Below, in pieces: positions 17,501 through 27,248 of a DNA stretch of 64,000 nt (its first letter is position 1; every line of letters starts with the position of its first letter). This DNA comes from Methylobacterium gnaphalii (GTDB taxonomy: Bacteria > Pseudomonadota > Alphaproteobacteria > Rhizobiales > Beijerinckiaceae), in assembly GCF_007992215.1 (NCBI RefSeq), contig NZ_BJZV01000008.1, forward strand, positions 62,001 to 126,000. Reading direction: 5' to 3'. The position numbers and the translations under genes were made by a program. The notes below the pieces were generated by a model. The model was not told where the DNA came from. It ran no database searches and saw nothing but the letters and a program-made list of their open reading frames with translations.

Positions 17501-17948
17501 GCGTCATCCATCCGAGAGGTCGGGCGACCCGAAGCAACGTTCTGCCTCGAACCAGTGAGTATTGAGGATGAGCGCAACATACCGAATGAAACGGCGAGAT
17601 TGTGACGCGCAGAGGCTGAGTGATAGTAAAGCGGATCGATACGGCCAAGTTTCCGAAGAGCATCTCGCGGCGACTAGACCTGCCCTTGGGATCCGGTCAT
17701 TGATTTAGGACTTATTCAAAAATCTGCGTCGTTACCGCGGATAAACGTCCGGTCACCTGATATTCTACAAACTTACTCAGGCATTGGACTACGCTGGTGT
17801 CCAGAGGACGCAGCGATCGACCACTAAGAGGTGAAAAAAAAGCCCGCGCCGGGCGGGCCGGGCGGGTTTGGAAAGTCCACACGCTCCTTGGAGGAAGACG
17901 CATAAGATCAACGGTCGGGCACTGGCCGGTAATCCATCTGCCCAACTC
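17501..17948. other. Gene-free stretch between exported protein and rsmA
   Basis: Region 17580-17800 has lower GC than its flanks and would carry the promoter of the minus-strand exported protein at 17500. The only clear element is the terminator of the rsmA operon at 17834-17869. No coding sequence is supported. Confidence 0.6.
17834..17869 (-). terminator. Intrinsic terminator of the lpt-pdxA-rsmA operon
   Basis: Read on the minus strand, an AACCCGC arm is followed after a GC-rich loop by GCGGGC and a run of eight T. It lies 80 bases after the rsmA stop, at the expected end of the minus-strand cluster. Confidence 0.8.
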
Positions 17949-18803
17949 TCACACCGAGCCTTCGAGGATACGCGCCAGGTCGACGAAACCTTCGATGGAA
18001 ACTTCTTCCGCACGGGCTGTCTCCACCAAGCCCGAGGCCGTCAGCAGGCCGATCGGATCAGGCGTCGCTGCCTTCAGGCTCTGGCGCAACATCTTCCGGC
18101 GCTGGCCGAACGCAGCGCGGGTCACCGTCTCCAGCGCCTTCACCGAGCAGGGAAGCGGCTTCGCACGCGGTACGATCGACACCACGCTGGAGGTGACCTT
18201 CGGCGGCGGTACGAACGCAGAGGCCGCGACGTCGAACAGGATCGAGGCTTGCGTTCGCCAGCCGCAGAGCACGCCGAGTCGCCCGTAATTCGCTCGGTCA
18301 TTGGGATCGGCGACGATGCGCTCGGCAACCTCCCGCTGGAACATCAGCACGGCGCGGTCCCACCAGGGCGGCCATTCGGCCTCTGTAAGCCAGTCGATGA
18401 GCAGAGCGGTGCCGACATTGTAGGGAAGGTTCGCGACGATACGCGCCGGGCCAGTTCCGACCAGCGGCCGAGGGTCGAAGCCGACAGCATCCGCGTCGAC
18501 GACCTGGAGCCGGCCCGGATAATAGGCTGCGATCTCTGCCAGAGCGGGCAAGGCGCGTGGATCGCGCTCGATCGCGATGACCTTGCCGGCGCCGGCCGCA
18601 AGGAGCGCCCGCGTCAAGCCGCCCGGGCCCGGACCGACCTCGACCACGGTGACCCCGTCGAGCGGCCCGGCGGCGCGGGCGATGCGGCCGGTCAGGTTGA
18701 GGTCGAACAGAAAGTTCTGGCCGAGCGCCTTCTTCGGCTCCAGGCCGTGCCGCTTTACCACCTCGCGCAGAGGCGGCAGGCCGTCGGATGCGGGTTCGCT
18801 CAC
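17949..18803 (-). CDS. rsmA: 16S rRNA (A1518/A1519) dimethyltransferase
   Basis: RsmA/KsgA dimethylates two adjacent adenosines near the 3' end of 16S rRNA. It has 284 residues. Substrate and SAM motifs are in place: [11 protein letters not shown] near residue 23, [16 protein letters not shown] near 56, and NLPYN near 124. It starts with GTG, and the start overlaps the pdxA stop (GTGA), so it is translationally coupled as the last gene of the lpt-pdxA-rsmA operon. Confidence 0.97.
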   Translation of the reverse strand: MSEPASDGLPPLREVVKRHGLEPKKALGQNFLFDLNLTGRIARAAGPLDGVTVVEVGPGPGGLTRALLAAGAGKVIAIERDPRALPALAEIAAYYPGRLQVVDADAVGFDPRPLVGTGPARIVANLPYNVGTALLIDWLTEAEWPPWWDRAVLMFQREVAERIVADPNDRANYGRLGVLCGWRTQASILFDVAASAFVPPPKVTSSVVSIVPRAKPLPCSVKALETVTRAAFGQRRKMLRQSLKAATPDPIGLLTASGLVETARAEEVSIEGFVDLARILEGSV

Positions 18804-19813
18804 GGCCGCGCTGCGAGACGATGGGCGAGGCGGAGCGCCGCGATCAGGCTGTCGGGGCGTGCGATGCCCTGGCCGGCGATGTCGAAGGCCGTTCCATGGT
18901 CCGGCGACGTTCGCACGAAGGGCAGTCCGAGGGTCACGTTGACACCGTCGTCGAAGGCCAGCGTCTTGATCGGGATAAGAGCCTGATCGTGGGTCGGCGT
19001 CAGCGCGACGTCGTAGGCTGCGCGAGCACGTTCGTGGAAGAGGGTATCGGCCGGCAGCGGTCCGCGGATGTCGATGCCCTCCGAGCGCAGCCTGGCCACT
19101 GCCGGGGCGAGCACGTCGCGATCCTCGCTACCTATCGTACCGGCCTCACCCGCATGCGGATTCAGGCCGGCGAGCACGAGGCGCGGGGTCGCCAGCCCGA
19201 AGCGCTCGCGCAGGCCGTCATGGACGACCCGCGCGGTGCGCTCGACCAGATCCTGCGTCAGCAAATCCGGTACCTGGCGCAGGGCGACGTGGATCGTGAC
19301 CGGCACGACGGAGAGCGTCTCGCTCCATAGCAGCATCACCGGCAGCGGGATATCGCGGCCCGGCTCAGCGGCGAGAGCAGCCAGGAATTCGGTGTGACCG
19401 GGATGGGCGAAGCCCGTCTGATTCAGCACGAATTTCGCGATCGGATTGGTCACGATGGCCGCCGCGCGACCTCTGCGGACCAGTTCGACGGCAGCGGTGA
19501 TCGACTCGATGATCGCACCGGCATTGGCTGGATCCGGCAGGCCGGGCGTTGCCTTCACCCGAGCGCCGCTCGGGAGCGGCCAGACGGGTAGGGCGCGCGG
19601 AAATACCTCAACGGCGTATTCCGGGTCGACCTCCGCCACTGGCACGAGCAGGCCGAGGCGATGCGCGGCGGCTTCCAGAAAGCTCGGGTCGCCGATCAGT
19701 AGGAAGGGCGGAATGTCCCGCTCGACCCTAGCGCGCCAGGCGGCGAGGGCGATCTCGGGACCGATCCCGGCCGGATCGCCGAGGGTGAGCGCCAGCGCCA
19801 TGTTGTCGATCAT
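18800..19813 (-). CDS. pdxA: 4-hydroxythreonine-4-phosphate dehydrogenase
   Basis: PdxA is an NAD-dependent step of the DXP-dependent pyridoxal-phosphate pathway. It has 337 residues, with the N-terminal [15 protein letters not shown] and the metal-ligand regions GHTEFLA and [14 protein letters not shown] second in-frame ATG four codons later (19801) is an alternative start. It sits between lptD and rsmA, a known alphaproteobacterial and gammaproteobacterial arrangement. In many relatives surA lies between lptD and pdxA; here there is no room for it. Confidence 0.97.
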   Translation of the reverse strand: MIDNMALALTLGDPAGIGPEIALAAWRARVERDIPPFLLIGDPSFLEAAAHRLGLLVPVAEVDPEYAVEVFPRALPVWPLPSGARVKATPGLPDPANAGAIIESITAAVELVRRGRAAAIVTNPIAKFVLNQTGFAHPGHTEFLAALAAEPGRDIPLPVMLLWSETLSVVPVTIHVALRQVPDLLTQDLVERTARVVHDGLRERFGLATPRLVLAGLNPHAGEAGTIGSEDRDVLAPAVARLRSEGIDIRGPLPADTLFHERARAAYDVALTPTHDQALIPIKTLAFDDGVNVTLGLPFVRTSPDHGTAFDIAGQGIARPDSLIAALRLAHRLAARP

Positions 19814-19843
19814 GATCCGGCGACGTTTACAGCACTCTCGCGG

Positions 19844-22474
19844 TCAACGCACCGCCGAGATGCCGTCGGCCGTGGTGACCGTGTTGACGTTCTGCTTCAG
19901 ATCCGCCTCGCCCAGCGTCTTCAGTTCGATCCGCAGGAGCACGGTCTGGTTCTTCTCGCGCGTGCCGAGCGCCGTGGCGATCGGCGAGTTGATGTAGTTC
20001 AGCGAGACCGTCGTGCATTCATCCTGATAGCCGCCGCCCAGGCTGAGGCCGGTCATGAAGAAGCGGTCGCCCGGCGTATAGACCGGGGGCGGCCCAACAG
20101 GATTGGCCAGGTACGAGGTCAGGGCGTCGTTGTAGAAGTCGCGGTTGTCGAGGTAGCGGGTCAGATCGAATAGCACCGAGCCCGAGACGAACCAGTTCGG
20201 CGTGATGTGATAGGTCGCCGACGCGGTGACGCCCTCACGGCGATGATTGAAGCCGAGCGCCGGCTGCGCACCGTAATAGGAGTAGAACACCGAGGTATCG
20301 AGCGGCAGGAACGGCGCGAAGCGCGCGATGATGCCAGCCTCGAAGCGGTTCAGGCTGAAATCGTTCTGCGCCAGCCGGGTGCGGGCGATGAAGCTGATGT
20401 TCTTGTTCGGCGAGACCTGGGCCCGCCCGACGAAGTCGGAATATTGGTTCTCCAGGCCGGAATCGAGGCCGACATTGGCGATGTCGCCGCGCCGGAAGGA
20501 GTTCACCCCGGCAATGGCGATCGATTCGCCGGCCATCAGGTTGGCGTACCAGCCCGAGGGCGTGACCACCGAGTACTGGCCGCCGACATTGGCGCGAACG
20601 CCGCCCTCGACCCGGTCGTAGCCGGAGAACTTGTCCCACTCGAACAGCGAGGTGTCGTCGAAGACGAGGCTCTGCGCGTCCTCGTTCGGCAGGCGGCCGA
20701 TCCGCGTCTCGCTCGGCCGTACGATCACTTGGCCGATCGGCTCGATGGTGTGGACGCCGAGCGCGCCGAAATCGGAGACGAAGGGGTAACGCCAGTCGAT
20801 GCCGATGGCCGGCATGACCCGGCTGACGGCACCATCATTGACTGAGGCGATGCTGCTGACGTTGGCGTTCTGGTAGCCCGACAGGCTCGGGCTGACGAAG
20901 AACGAGTCCGCCCGCAGGTAGGTGAACGGCGTCCACGCCATTCCGTAATCGTCGATGAAGGTGCGGCGCCAGGAGGCCTGAGCGGACAGGCGCGTATCGG
21001 TTCCGGCGAGACCGCGCACGAGGCAGGTGCTGCGGGTGAAGGTGCTGCAGGTCTCGTAGAGCGGATAGTTGAGGCCGCCGACGGTTGGCGAGAACACGTA
21101 AGCCGTGGTCCGTGGGATGCCCTGGAAGTCCGTGGCGTCGCGGGTCAGGCTCGTGAGGTTCGTCTGGAGGCGCAGCTCGCCGCCAAGCACGCCCGGCCCG
21201 TTGATCCGCTTGTCGTAGTCGATGACCGGGGCAACGACCGGCTGCTCCTTTTGCCAGTCGAAGCTCGATAGGGACTTGAAGTAATAGCCGCGCGCCTCGA
21301 ACCAGGACCGGTCGCCCTGGCCGATCAGGTAGGCCGTCGACACCGCCTCGCGGAAGAAGTCGGTGGTCACGCTCTGGTTGCGGATACGGTAGTTGTCCAG
21401 GAACCATTTGTCGGTCACGCCGACGACGTCCCAGCCCATCCGCCAGCGGTCGTTGATGTAGAAGCGGCCCTTCGATTCGACGGAGCCGCGGAAGTCGCGA
21501 TCGGCCGCGCCGAGCGGGCTCGGCAGAAAGGCGCTCGGCGTCGTCTGCGAAATGCCGGACAGGCGAATGCTGAACTGGCCGGTGTCGAAGCGCTGGCGGT
21601 ACTCGGCCTGCCCGAGGAGCCCCTGTCGGCTGACGAAGGTCGGCGTGATCGTCAGATCGTAGCTCGGGTCGAGATTGATGAAATACGGGATGCCTGCGCC
21701 GGTGCCGATCGCCGTCGAGGTGATGAAGCGCGGCGTCAGGAAGCCGGTCTTGCGCTTCACCGACGGGTCGGCCGACTCGAAATACGGCAGATAGGCCACC
21801 GGGATGCCACCGATCTCGAGGCTCGAGTCCTCGTAGTAGATCGTATGCGTCTCGCTGTTCTGGATGATCTTGGCCGCCTTGATCTGCCAGAGCGGCGGTC
21901 GTTCCGGGTGGTCCTTACAGGGCTCGCAGGCCGTGTAGGTCGCGTAGTCGAAGCTGGTCTGCTCGCCGCCGATCCGCTCGGCGCGGGGCGCCGAGATGCG
22001 GGTGCGTAGCGGCTGACCCTTCGACTGCACCGTCGTCTGGATGCGCAGGCTGTCGATGAACCCGCTCTTGAAATCGTCGGTCAGCTCCATCCGCTCGCCG
22101 GTGACGACCGAGCCGGTCTCGTCCGTGAGTCGGACATTGCCCTCGGCGAAAACGCGGCTGGTGGTGCGGTCGTAGCGGACGCGGTCGGCCTGAAGCGTGC
22201 GGGAACCGTAATGCAGCTCCGCATTGCCTCGCGCGGTCACGGTGTTGTTGTCGTTGTCGTAGATCAGCTCGGCGGCTTCCACGAGCAGACGCTCATTCCC
22301 CTTCGGCTTCGAGGCCGCAGCGAGCTTGTTCTCCAACGCACTCTGGGCAAGCGCCTGCGAAGCCCCGGTGGTGATCGCACCGGTGAGCAGAAGCAGGGCC
22401 AAACCGGCCTGGACCGTGATGTCGGCGACCTTACGCAACGGGTCTCCAAAACCTTTTCCCGGTCGCAGCTGCAT
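19844..22474 (-). CDS. lptD: LPS assembly outer-membrane protein LptD
   Basis: LptD is the beta-barrel through which lipopolysaccharide reaches the outer leaflet. It has 876 residues. A cytosol-facing basic start is followed by a hydrophobic signal segment (about 20-44, cleavage after ALAQ), then an OstA-type N-terminal jellyroll domain (60-190). The ACEPCKDHP cysteine pair and a later CSTFTRSTC pair are candidates for inter-domain disulfides. The rest is a long beta-barrel with alternating aromatic residues. It follows lptG closely. Confidence 0.97.
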   Translation of the reverse strand: MQLRPGKGFGDPLRKVADITVQAGLALLLLTGAITTGASQALAQSALENKLAAASKPKGNERLLVEAAELIYDNDNNTVTARGNAELHYGSRTLQADRVRYDRTTSRVFAEGNVRLTDETGSVVTGERMELTDDFKSGFIDSLRIQTTVQSKGQPLRTRISAPRAERIGGEQTSFDYATYTACEPCKDHPERPPLWQIKAAKIIQNSETHTIYYEDSSLEIGGIPVAYLPYFESADPSVKRKTGFLTPRFITSTAIGTGAGIPYFINLDPSYDLTITPTFVSRQGLLGQAEYRQRFDTGQFSIRLSGISQTTPSAFLPSPLGAADRDFRGSVESKGRFYINDRWRMGWDVVGVTDKWFLDNYRIRNQSVTTDFFREAVSTAYLIGQGDRSWFEARGYYFKSLSSFDWQKEQPVVAPVIDYDKRINGPGVLGGELRLQTNLTSLTRDATDFQGIPRTTAYVFSPTVGGLNYPLYETCSTFTRSTCLVRGLAGTDTRLSAQASWRRTFIDDYGMAWTPFTYLRADSFFVSPSLSGYQNANVSSIASVNDGAVSRVMPAIGIDWRYPFVSDFGALGVHTIEPIGQVIVRPSETRIGRLPNEDAQSLVFDDTSLFEWDKFSGYDRVEGGVRANVGGQYSVVTPSGWYANLMAGESIAIAGVNSFRRGDIANVGLDSGLENQYSDFVGRAQVSPNKNISFIARTRLAQNDFSLNRFEAGIIARFAPFLPLDTSVFYSYYGAQPALGFNHRREGVTASATYHITPNWFVSGSVLFDLTRYLDNRDFYNDALTSYLANPVGPPPVYTPGDRFFMTGLSLGGGYQDECTTVSLNYINSPIATALGTREKNQTVLLRIELKTLGEADLKQNVNTVTTADGISAVR

Positions 22475-22493
22475 CTCGAACCTGAAGGCGGGC

Positions 22494-23582
22494 CTAGCCG
22501 TCTTCCTGGTAGAGAAGCGTGAGCGTACCGAGCAGACTCCCTACCACGGCCGGGAACCACGCCGCCACTGGCGGAGTGATCAAACCCGAGGCTCCCAACC
22601 CTTCCGTGACCTGTCGGACCACGTAGAGAAGGAAGCCTGCAGCCACTCCGCCGAGCACCAGTTTTCCCACTCCACCAAAGCGGAAGAACCTTAAGGAAAC
22701 CGTTGCTGCGACTAGCACCATTGCCAAAAACAGCAGCGGACGGGCAGTCAGGACATCGTACTGGAGTCGGTATCGGGTGGCGTCCAAACCGGACCGCTCT
22801 GTGCGTGCGATCGTCTCCTGCAGTTGCCAGAAGGGCACAGATTCCGGTGGTGTGAAGCGTTGCCGCACCTGGCTCGGGTCGAGACTCGACGCGATCAGGT
22901 ACGTGTCGAAATTCTCCGGGGGCTCGTCCTTCGCGAGTACGCGCGTATCCTGCAATTCCCAGTACCCATCATGCAGGATCGCGCGGGCGGCCTCGATCTG
23001 CGACTCGAAGATGCCGCTGTGGCTGAAGGTGAAGACCGTGACGCCGGCAAGCGTGGTCGTGCCCTCCACTGCCGTCTCGGCGCGGATGATCGCCTCACCG
23101 TCTAGGCCGCGCTGGCGCAGCCAGAGATCCTTGCCGGACCCCACCTTCTTCGTCCTGGCAAAAATTTTCGCCTCGATCTCGGTGGAGCGCTGCTTCATCA
23201 CAGCCGATATCGGGTTGTAGATCCCGATCGAGACGACGCCGATGCCGAGCGCTACGAACAGGCCGGGCTGCAGGAACTGCCAGGCCGAGATGCCGGCCGC
23301 CCGCGCCACCACCAGTTCCAGCTTGCGCGAGAGCTGCAGCAGCGCCGCCATCGATCCGAACAGGACCGCGAAGGGCAGCACGCCTTCGGCTACGGCGGGC
23401 GTGCGATAGAAGGCGAGCTTCGCCATCAACCCGGGCGAGGCACCCTCGGCGTCACCGGCGCGCCGCAGCAACTCGACGAAGTCGAGTGTGTAAACGAGCG
23501 CGAATACGGTGACGAACACACCAAGGATGGTGCGCACGAAGCGTAGGGCGAAGTAGCGCCCCAGCGTTGGCCCGATCAGCAT
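22494..23582 (-). CDS. lptG: LPS export ABC transporter permease LptG
   Basis: This 362-residue YjgP/YjgQ-family permease starts at MLIGPTLGRYFALRF. It has three N-terminal and three C-terminal membrane helices around a periplasmic jellyroll (about residues 130-265). With LptF and LptB it extracts LPS from the inner membrane. The ATG is 8 bases after the lptF stop. An upstream in-frame extension was rejected because it overlaps the end of lptF and lacks family similarity. Confidence 0.95.
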   Translation of the reverse strand: MLIGPTLGRYFALRFVRTILGVFVTVFALVYTLDFVELLRRAGDAEGASPGLMAKLAFYRTPAVAEGVLPFAVLFGSMAALLQLSRKLELVVARAAGISAWQFLQPGLFVALGIGVVSIGIYNPISAVMKQRSTEIEAKIFARTKKVGSGKDLWLRQRGLDGEAIIRAETAVEGTTTLAGVTVFTFSHSGIFESQIEAARAILHDGYWELQDTRVLAKDEPPENFDTYLIASSLDPSQVRQRFTPPESVPFWQLQETIARTERSGLDATRYRLQYDVLTARPLLFLAMVLVAATVSLRFFRFGGVGKLVLGGVAAGFLLYVVRQVTEGLGASGLITPPVAAWFPAVVGSLLGTLTLLYQEDG

Positions 23583-23590
23583 CGCGGCGC

Positions 23591-24760
23591 TCAGCCCGTA
23601 CCGAGACGCGGGCGCCGCAGCAGGCCGGCAAGCCGGTCCTTCGCGACACGAGCGATGGCAGCGTTCGCGGCGCGGACCCGCGCGCCCTGGAAGATCAGGA
23701 GGCAAGACAAGCCGGCGGCGAGGAGCGGGACGGCATAGATCGCGATGACGGCGCCCTGGCTTCGTACGGCGGCGCTCGAGGCCGCGAAGCCGGCGATGCG
23801 GAAAGCAACCACCGCAGTGACCGCGCCGGCCATGGCCAGGCCGCGGCCCTGGCGCGTGGTGCGCGGATCACCCAATGCCGCAAAAGCGATCAGCGCGAGC
23901 GCGATCGGATAAAGCCAGGCGGACAGCCTGTCATGCAGCTCGGCCCGGAAACGGCCCTTTTGCAGCTTGTACAGGTTCTCCGACGTATCGGGGAAAAGCA
24001 GCTGCGAGGTCGAGCGCTCGCGCGGCTTGTAGATGACGTCACCGTCGGGCGGAGAGAAGGCGGCGAGGTCGACTGCGTAGCGCTCGAAAGTCACTATCGA
24101 GGAATCGCGCGAATCCTTCTGCTGGCGGTGCACGCTGCCGTTGGTGAGCGTCAGGTAGGTCTGCCCGTCATAGTCGGTGACCACGCCCTTCTCGGCGAGA
24201 TAGACGACGGTCTTCCCCGCCTCGCGCTTGTCCTGGATGAACAGGCCGTTGAGCGAGCCGTCGCGTCCGCGTTCGCGGAAGTGGAACGTGATGCCGCTGT
24301 CGAGTGAGGTGAACTGGCCCTCCTTCACGACATTCGCGACGAAGTCGCCGCGCACGCGCGTGAGCACGTCGCGCAGCTCCTGGAACGAGGAGGGCATGAC
24401 CTGGATGGTGAGGAACGCGACCATCACGCTGACCGCCATGGCCAGGGTGAAGAATGGCTTGAGGATCTGCCGCGGCGCCATCCCGGCGGCCGACATGACG
24501 ATCAGCTCCGAGTCACCGTTCAGCTTGTTCAGAGCGTAAATCACCGCGATGAACAGCGCCACGGGCGCAATCACCGTGATCAGGGTCGGCAGCGACAGGC
24601 CGGTGATGAGCAGGAAGATCAGGAGCGTCTGACCCTTCGCCGTAACGAGGTCGAGCTCGCGTAGGGCCTGTGTTACCCAGATCGTCCCCGTGAGTCCGAT
24701 CAGGCAGGCGAGGAAGGCACCGAGTGTGATCCTGAAGATGTAACGCTCGATATGGGTCAT
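23591..24760 (-). CDS. lptF: LPS export ABC transporter permease LptF
   Basis: This 389-residue protein of the same family starts at [16 protein letters not shown] (five residues after an alternative upstream ATG). The six-helix, periplasmic-domain layout is typical, with the coupling region [13 protein letters not shown] near residue 85. It is the first gene of the lptF-lptG-lptD-pdxA-rsmA cluster and divergent from pepA. A promoter must lie in the 209 bases between them. Confidence 0.95.
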   Translation of the reverse strand: MTHIERYIFRITLGAFLACLIGLTGTIWVTQALRELDLVTAKGQTLLIFLLITGLSLPTLITVIAPVALFIAVIYALNKLNGDSELIVMSAAGMAPRQILKPFFTLAMAVSVMVAFLTIQVMPSSFQELRDVLTRVRGDFVANVVKEGQFTSLDSGITFHFRERGRDGSLNGLFIQDKREAGKTVVYLAEKGVVTDYDGQTYLTLTNGSVHRQQKDSRDSSIVTFERYAVDLAAFSPPDGDVIYKPRERSTSQLLFPDTSENLYKLQKGRFRAELHDRLSAWLYPIALALIAFAALGDPRTTRQGRGLAMAGAVTAVVAFRIAGFAASSAAVRSQGAVIAIYAVPLLAAGLSCLLIFQGARVRAANAAIARVAKDRLAGLLRRPRLGTG

Positions 24761-24969
24761 TGCCCGTCGCGCCAAGCCGCTCTCACCGCGGGTTTTCCGA
24801 ATGGCCGCCCGACGCGGAATTTACGGCTCAGATACCCCGAGTTGGGCCGTTTCACGGCGCTGCTCCGTCGCGTTGCGTTCTGCGCATCACAGGGTACACA
24901 AGGCCGTGGGCGCCGCTCGTGATCGGGCGAATGGCAGCCCGAAGGCAAGAGGGTCGGAAAGCTTATAAG

Positions 24970-26466
24970 ATGGCGGATGGTATCGGAATCGCCTTTCAAC
25001 CCCTGTCTTCGAAGGGCTCCGGCGACCTCGTCGTCTTCGTCGGCGACGACCTCGCGCTCTCGCCGGCCGCATCGGACCTGATCGGCGGCGCCGGCGTCGA
25101 GCTTGTGGCACGCGCCGCGGCCAGCGAGCGCTTCAAGGGCAAGTCGCAGACCGCGCTGACGCTGCCCGCACCGGCCGGCGTAGCGGCGGACCGCCTGGTC
25201 GTCGTCGGCCTCGGCTCCGCGAAGGACCGTGCCAAGATCGACTACGTGACGCTGGGCGGCTTCACGACGGGCAAGATCGGCGGCCGCACGGCCCGCGTCG
25301 CCCTGGACTGGCCGGGCAGCGAGGCCACGGCACAGGATATCGCTGACTTCACCCTCGGCGCGCGCCTACGCAGCTACAGCTTCGACCGCTACAAGACCAA
25401 GAAGAAGCCTGAGACCGAGGATGATCGCACGACGCAGCTCACCGTGCTGAGTGCCGATCCGGCCGCGGCCGAAAAAGCGGCCGACACCGCCCGGGCCGTC
25501 GCTGACGGCGTCATCCTCGCCCGCAACCTCGTCAACGAGCCGCCGAACGTCCTCTATCCGGAAGAATACGCCCGCCGCGCCTCGGAGCTAACCAAGCTCG
25601 GCGTCGAGGTCGAGGTTCTCGACGTCGCCAAGATGCGCGAGCTCGGCATGGGCGCGCTGCTCGCCGTGGCCCAGGGCTCGGGTCGCGAGCCGCGCATCGT
25701 CGTGATGCGCTGGAACGGCGCGGCCGATAAATCCGCACCTCCGCTGGCGCTGGTCGGCAAGGGCGTGGTGTTCGATTCCGGCGGCGTCTCGATCAAGTCC
25801 GCCGGCGGCATGGAGGACATGAAGGGCGACATGGGCGGCTCAGCCGCCGTCGTCGGGACCATCCACGCGCTCGCCGCGCGGGGTGCCAAGGTCAACGTGA
25901 TCGGTGCCATCGGCATCGTCGAGAACATGCCCGACGGCAATTCCTACCGCCCGTCCGACATCGTCACATCGATGTCCGGCCAGACCATCGAGGTCATCAA
26001 CACCGATGCCGAGGGCCGGCTCGTCCTCGCCGACGTCATCTACCACGTGAACCAGGCCTATAAGCCGAAGGCGATCATCGATCTCGCGACGCTCACGGGC
26101 GCGATCATCGTCGCCCTCGGCCAGGAGATCGCAGGCCTGTTCTCGAACGACGACGAGCTCTCCGCAGCGATTACCGCGGCTGGCGAAGCGGCTGGCGAGA
26201 AGGTCTGGCGCATGCCGCTGATCCCGGCCTTCGACAAGGCGATCGACTCGAAGTTCGCCGACATGAAGAACACCGGCGGACGCCACGGCGGCGCGGCCAC
26301 CGCCGCGGCCTTCATCAAACGCTACGTTGGCGAGACGCCCTGGGCGCATCTCGACATTGCAGGCGTCGGCATGAGCTCGACCCCGAGCGAGATCAACCGG
26401 AGTTGGGGCGCAGGCTGGGGCGTGCGGTTGCTCGACCGGCTGGTGCGCGACACCTACGAAGCGTGA
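24970..26466 (+). CDS. pepA: Leucyl aminopeptidase (M17)
   Basis: This 498-residue cytosolic metallo-aminopeptidase removes N-terminal residues from peptides. The M17 signature [13 protein letters not shown] lies near residue 340, preceded by the metal- and bicarbonate-site regions [15 protein letters not shown] and [11 protein letters not shown]. The start [10 protein letters not shown] was chosen. A 70-residue upstream extension is in the divergent promoter region and has no family support. It is coupled to the next gene by a GTGA overlap. Confidence 0.96.
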   Translation: MADGIGIAFQPLSSKGSGDLVVFVGDDLALSPAASDLIGGAGVELVARAAASERFKGKSQTALTLPAPAGVAADRLVVVGLGSAKDRAKIDYVTLGGFTTGKIGGRTARVALDWPGSEATAQDIADFTLGARLRSYSFDRYKTKKKPETEDDRTTQLTVLSADPAAAEKAADTARAVADGVILARNLVNEPPNVLYPEEYARRASELTKLGVEVEVLDVAKMRELGMGALLAVAQGSGREPRIVVMRWNGAADKSAPPLALVGKGVVFDSGGVSIKSAGGMEDMKGDMGGSAAVVGTIHALAARGAKVNVIGAIGIVENMPDGNSYRPSDIVTSMSGQTIEVINTDAEGRLVLADVIYHVNQAYKPKAIIDLATLTGAIIVALGQEIAGLFSNDDELSAAITAAGEAAGEKVWRMPLIPAFDKAIDSKFADMKNTGGRHGGAATAAAFIKRYVGETPWAHLDIAGVGMSSTPSEINRSWGAGWGVRLLDRLVRDTYEA

Positions 26467-27164
26467 GCCGTCCAGGAATTCTCGTCGCGGCGGCGCCGCC
26501 CGCCGCCGCACTCGCCGCGCTGTTCGCTGCGTTTCTGACCGGATTCGATCAGAGCACGCCGGTCCCGGCGGAGATCGGGACCCGCTTCTACGGCTTCTTC
26601 CTCGACCACTACCCGCTGTTCGCCTTCGCGATCGTCTACGCGCTGGCGCGGGTCCTCGCCGTCGCGCTCGCTCCCGGGCCGTCGACAGTGCTGCGGCGTA
26701 TCCTGGGAGCGCTCGCCGGCCTCGCGCTGGTCCTGGCGCTGAGCCTGCATCCGACCTTTGGCGGCCTCGTCCTGCGCGGCGGCTTCATGACGGGGGGCAT
26801 GGCCTTCCTCAACCAGATGCCGATGGCCGCCGCCTACGCGCTCGGCGCGGCTGTCGCTGCCATCACCTTCGGCCTCGCCATGGGGCTCGGCGTGGTGATC
26901 GCCGGGCAGCCACCGCGTGAGCGCCTGGCCCGGCTCCGCCGCTTCGTGCGGGCACTCGGCAGCGTGGCCGTGCGGTTTCTGGCGCTCTGGTACGCGCTTG
27001 CCGTGCTCGGCTTCGCCCGCACGATCGGCCTCGGGCCATGGCCGCGCCGGCCGCTCGACGCGAGCGATACCCTGCTCGTTGCAGCTTGCCTCGTGGTGGC
27101 ATTCCTGCCCCACGCACTGATCTCCGCTGCGCGAGCCAGTTCATCGGCGCGCACTGCGGGTTGA
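26463..27164 (+). CDS. Polytopic membrane protein of unknown function
   Basis: This 233-residue protein starts at a GTG that overlaps the pepA stop (GTGA). It has about five to six hydrophobic helices, two arginine-rich loops, and no motif I recognise. High Ala/Leu content is typical of small conserved membrane proteins in this lineage. Co-translation with pepA suggests expression together, not a shared function. Confidence 0.75.
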   Translation: MSRPGILVAAAPPAAALAALFAAFLTGFDQSTPVPAEIGTRFYGFFLDHYPLFAFAIVYALARVLAVALAPGPSTVLRRILGALAGLALVLALSLHPTFGGLVLRGGFMTGGMAFLNQMPMAAAYALGAAVAAITFGLAMGLGVVIAGQPPRERLARLRRFVRALGSVAVRFLALWYALAVLGFARTIGLGPWPRRPLDASDTLLVAACLVVAFLPHALISAARASSSARTAG

Positions 27165-27248
27165 TCGCCCCTGGCCGATCCCGCTAAGCCTGGGGGCGAG
27201 GCAGGCAGCCGTACGAGCCGCAACAAGGCTCGGCGCAGGGAGAACGAA

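Noticed and set aside
24760-24969. N-terminal extension of pepA
   Set aside because: It would overlap the divergent lptF promoter region and adds 70 residues not seen in the M17 family.
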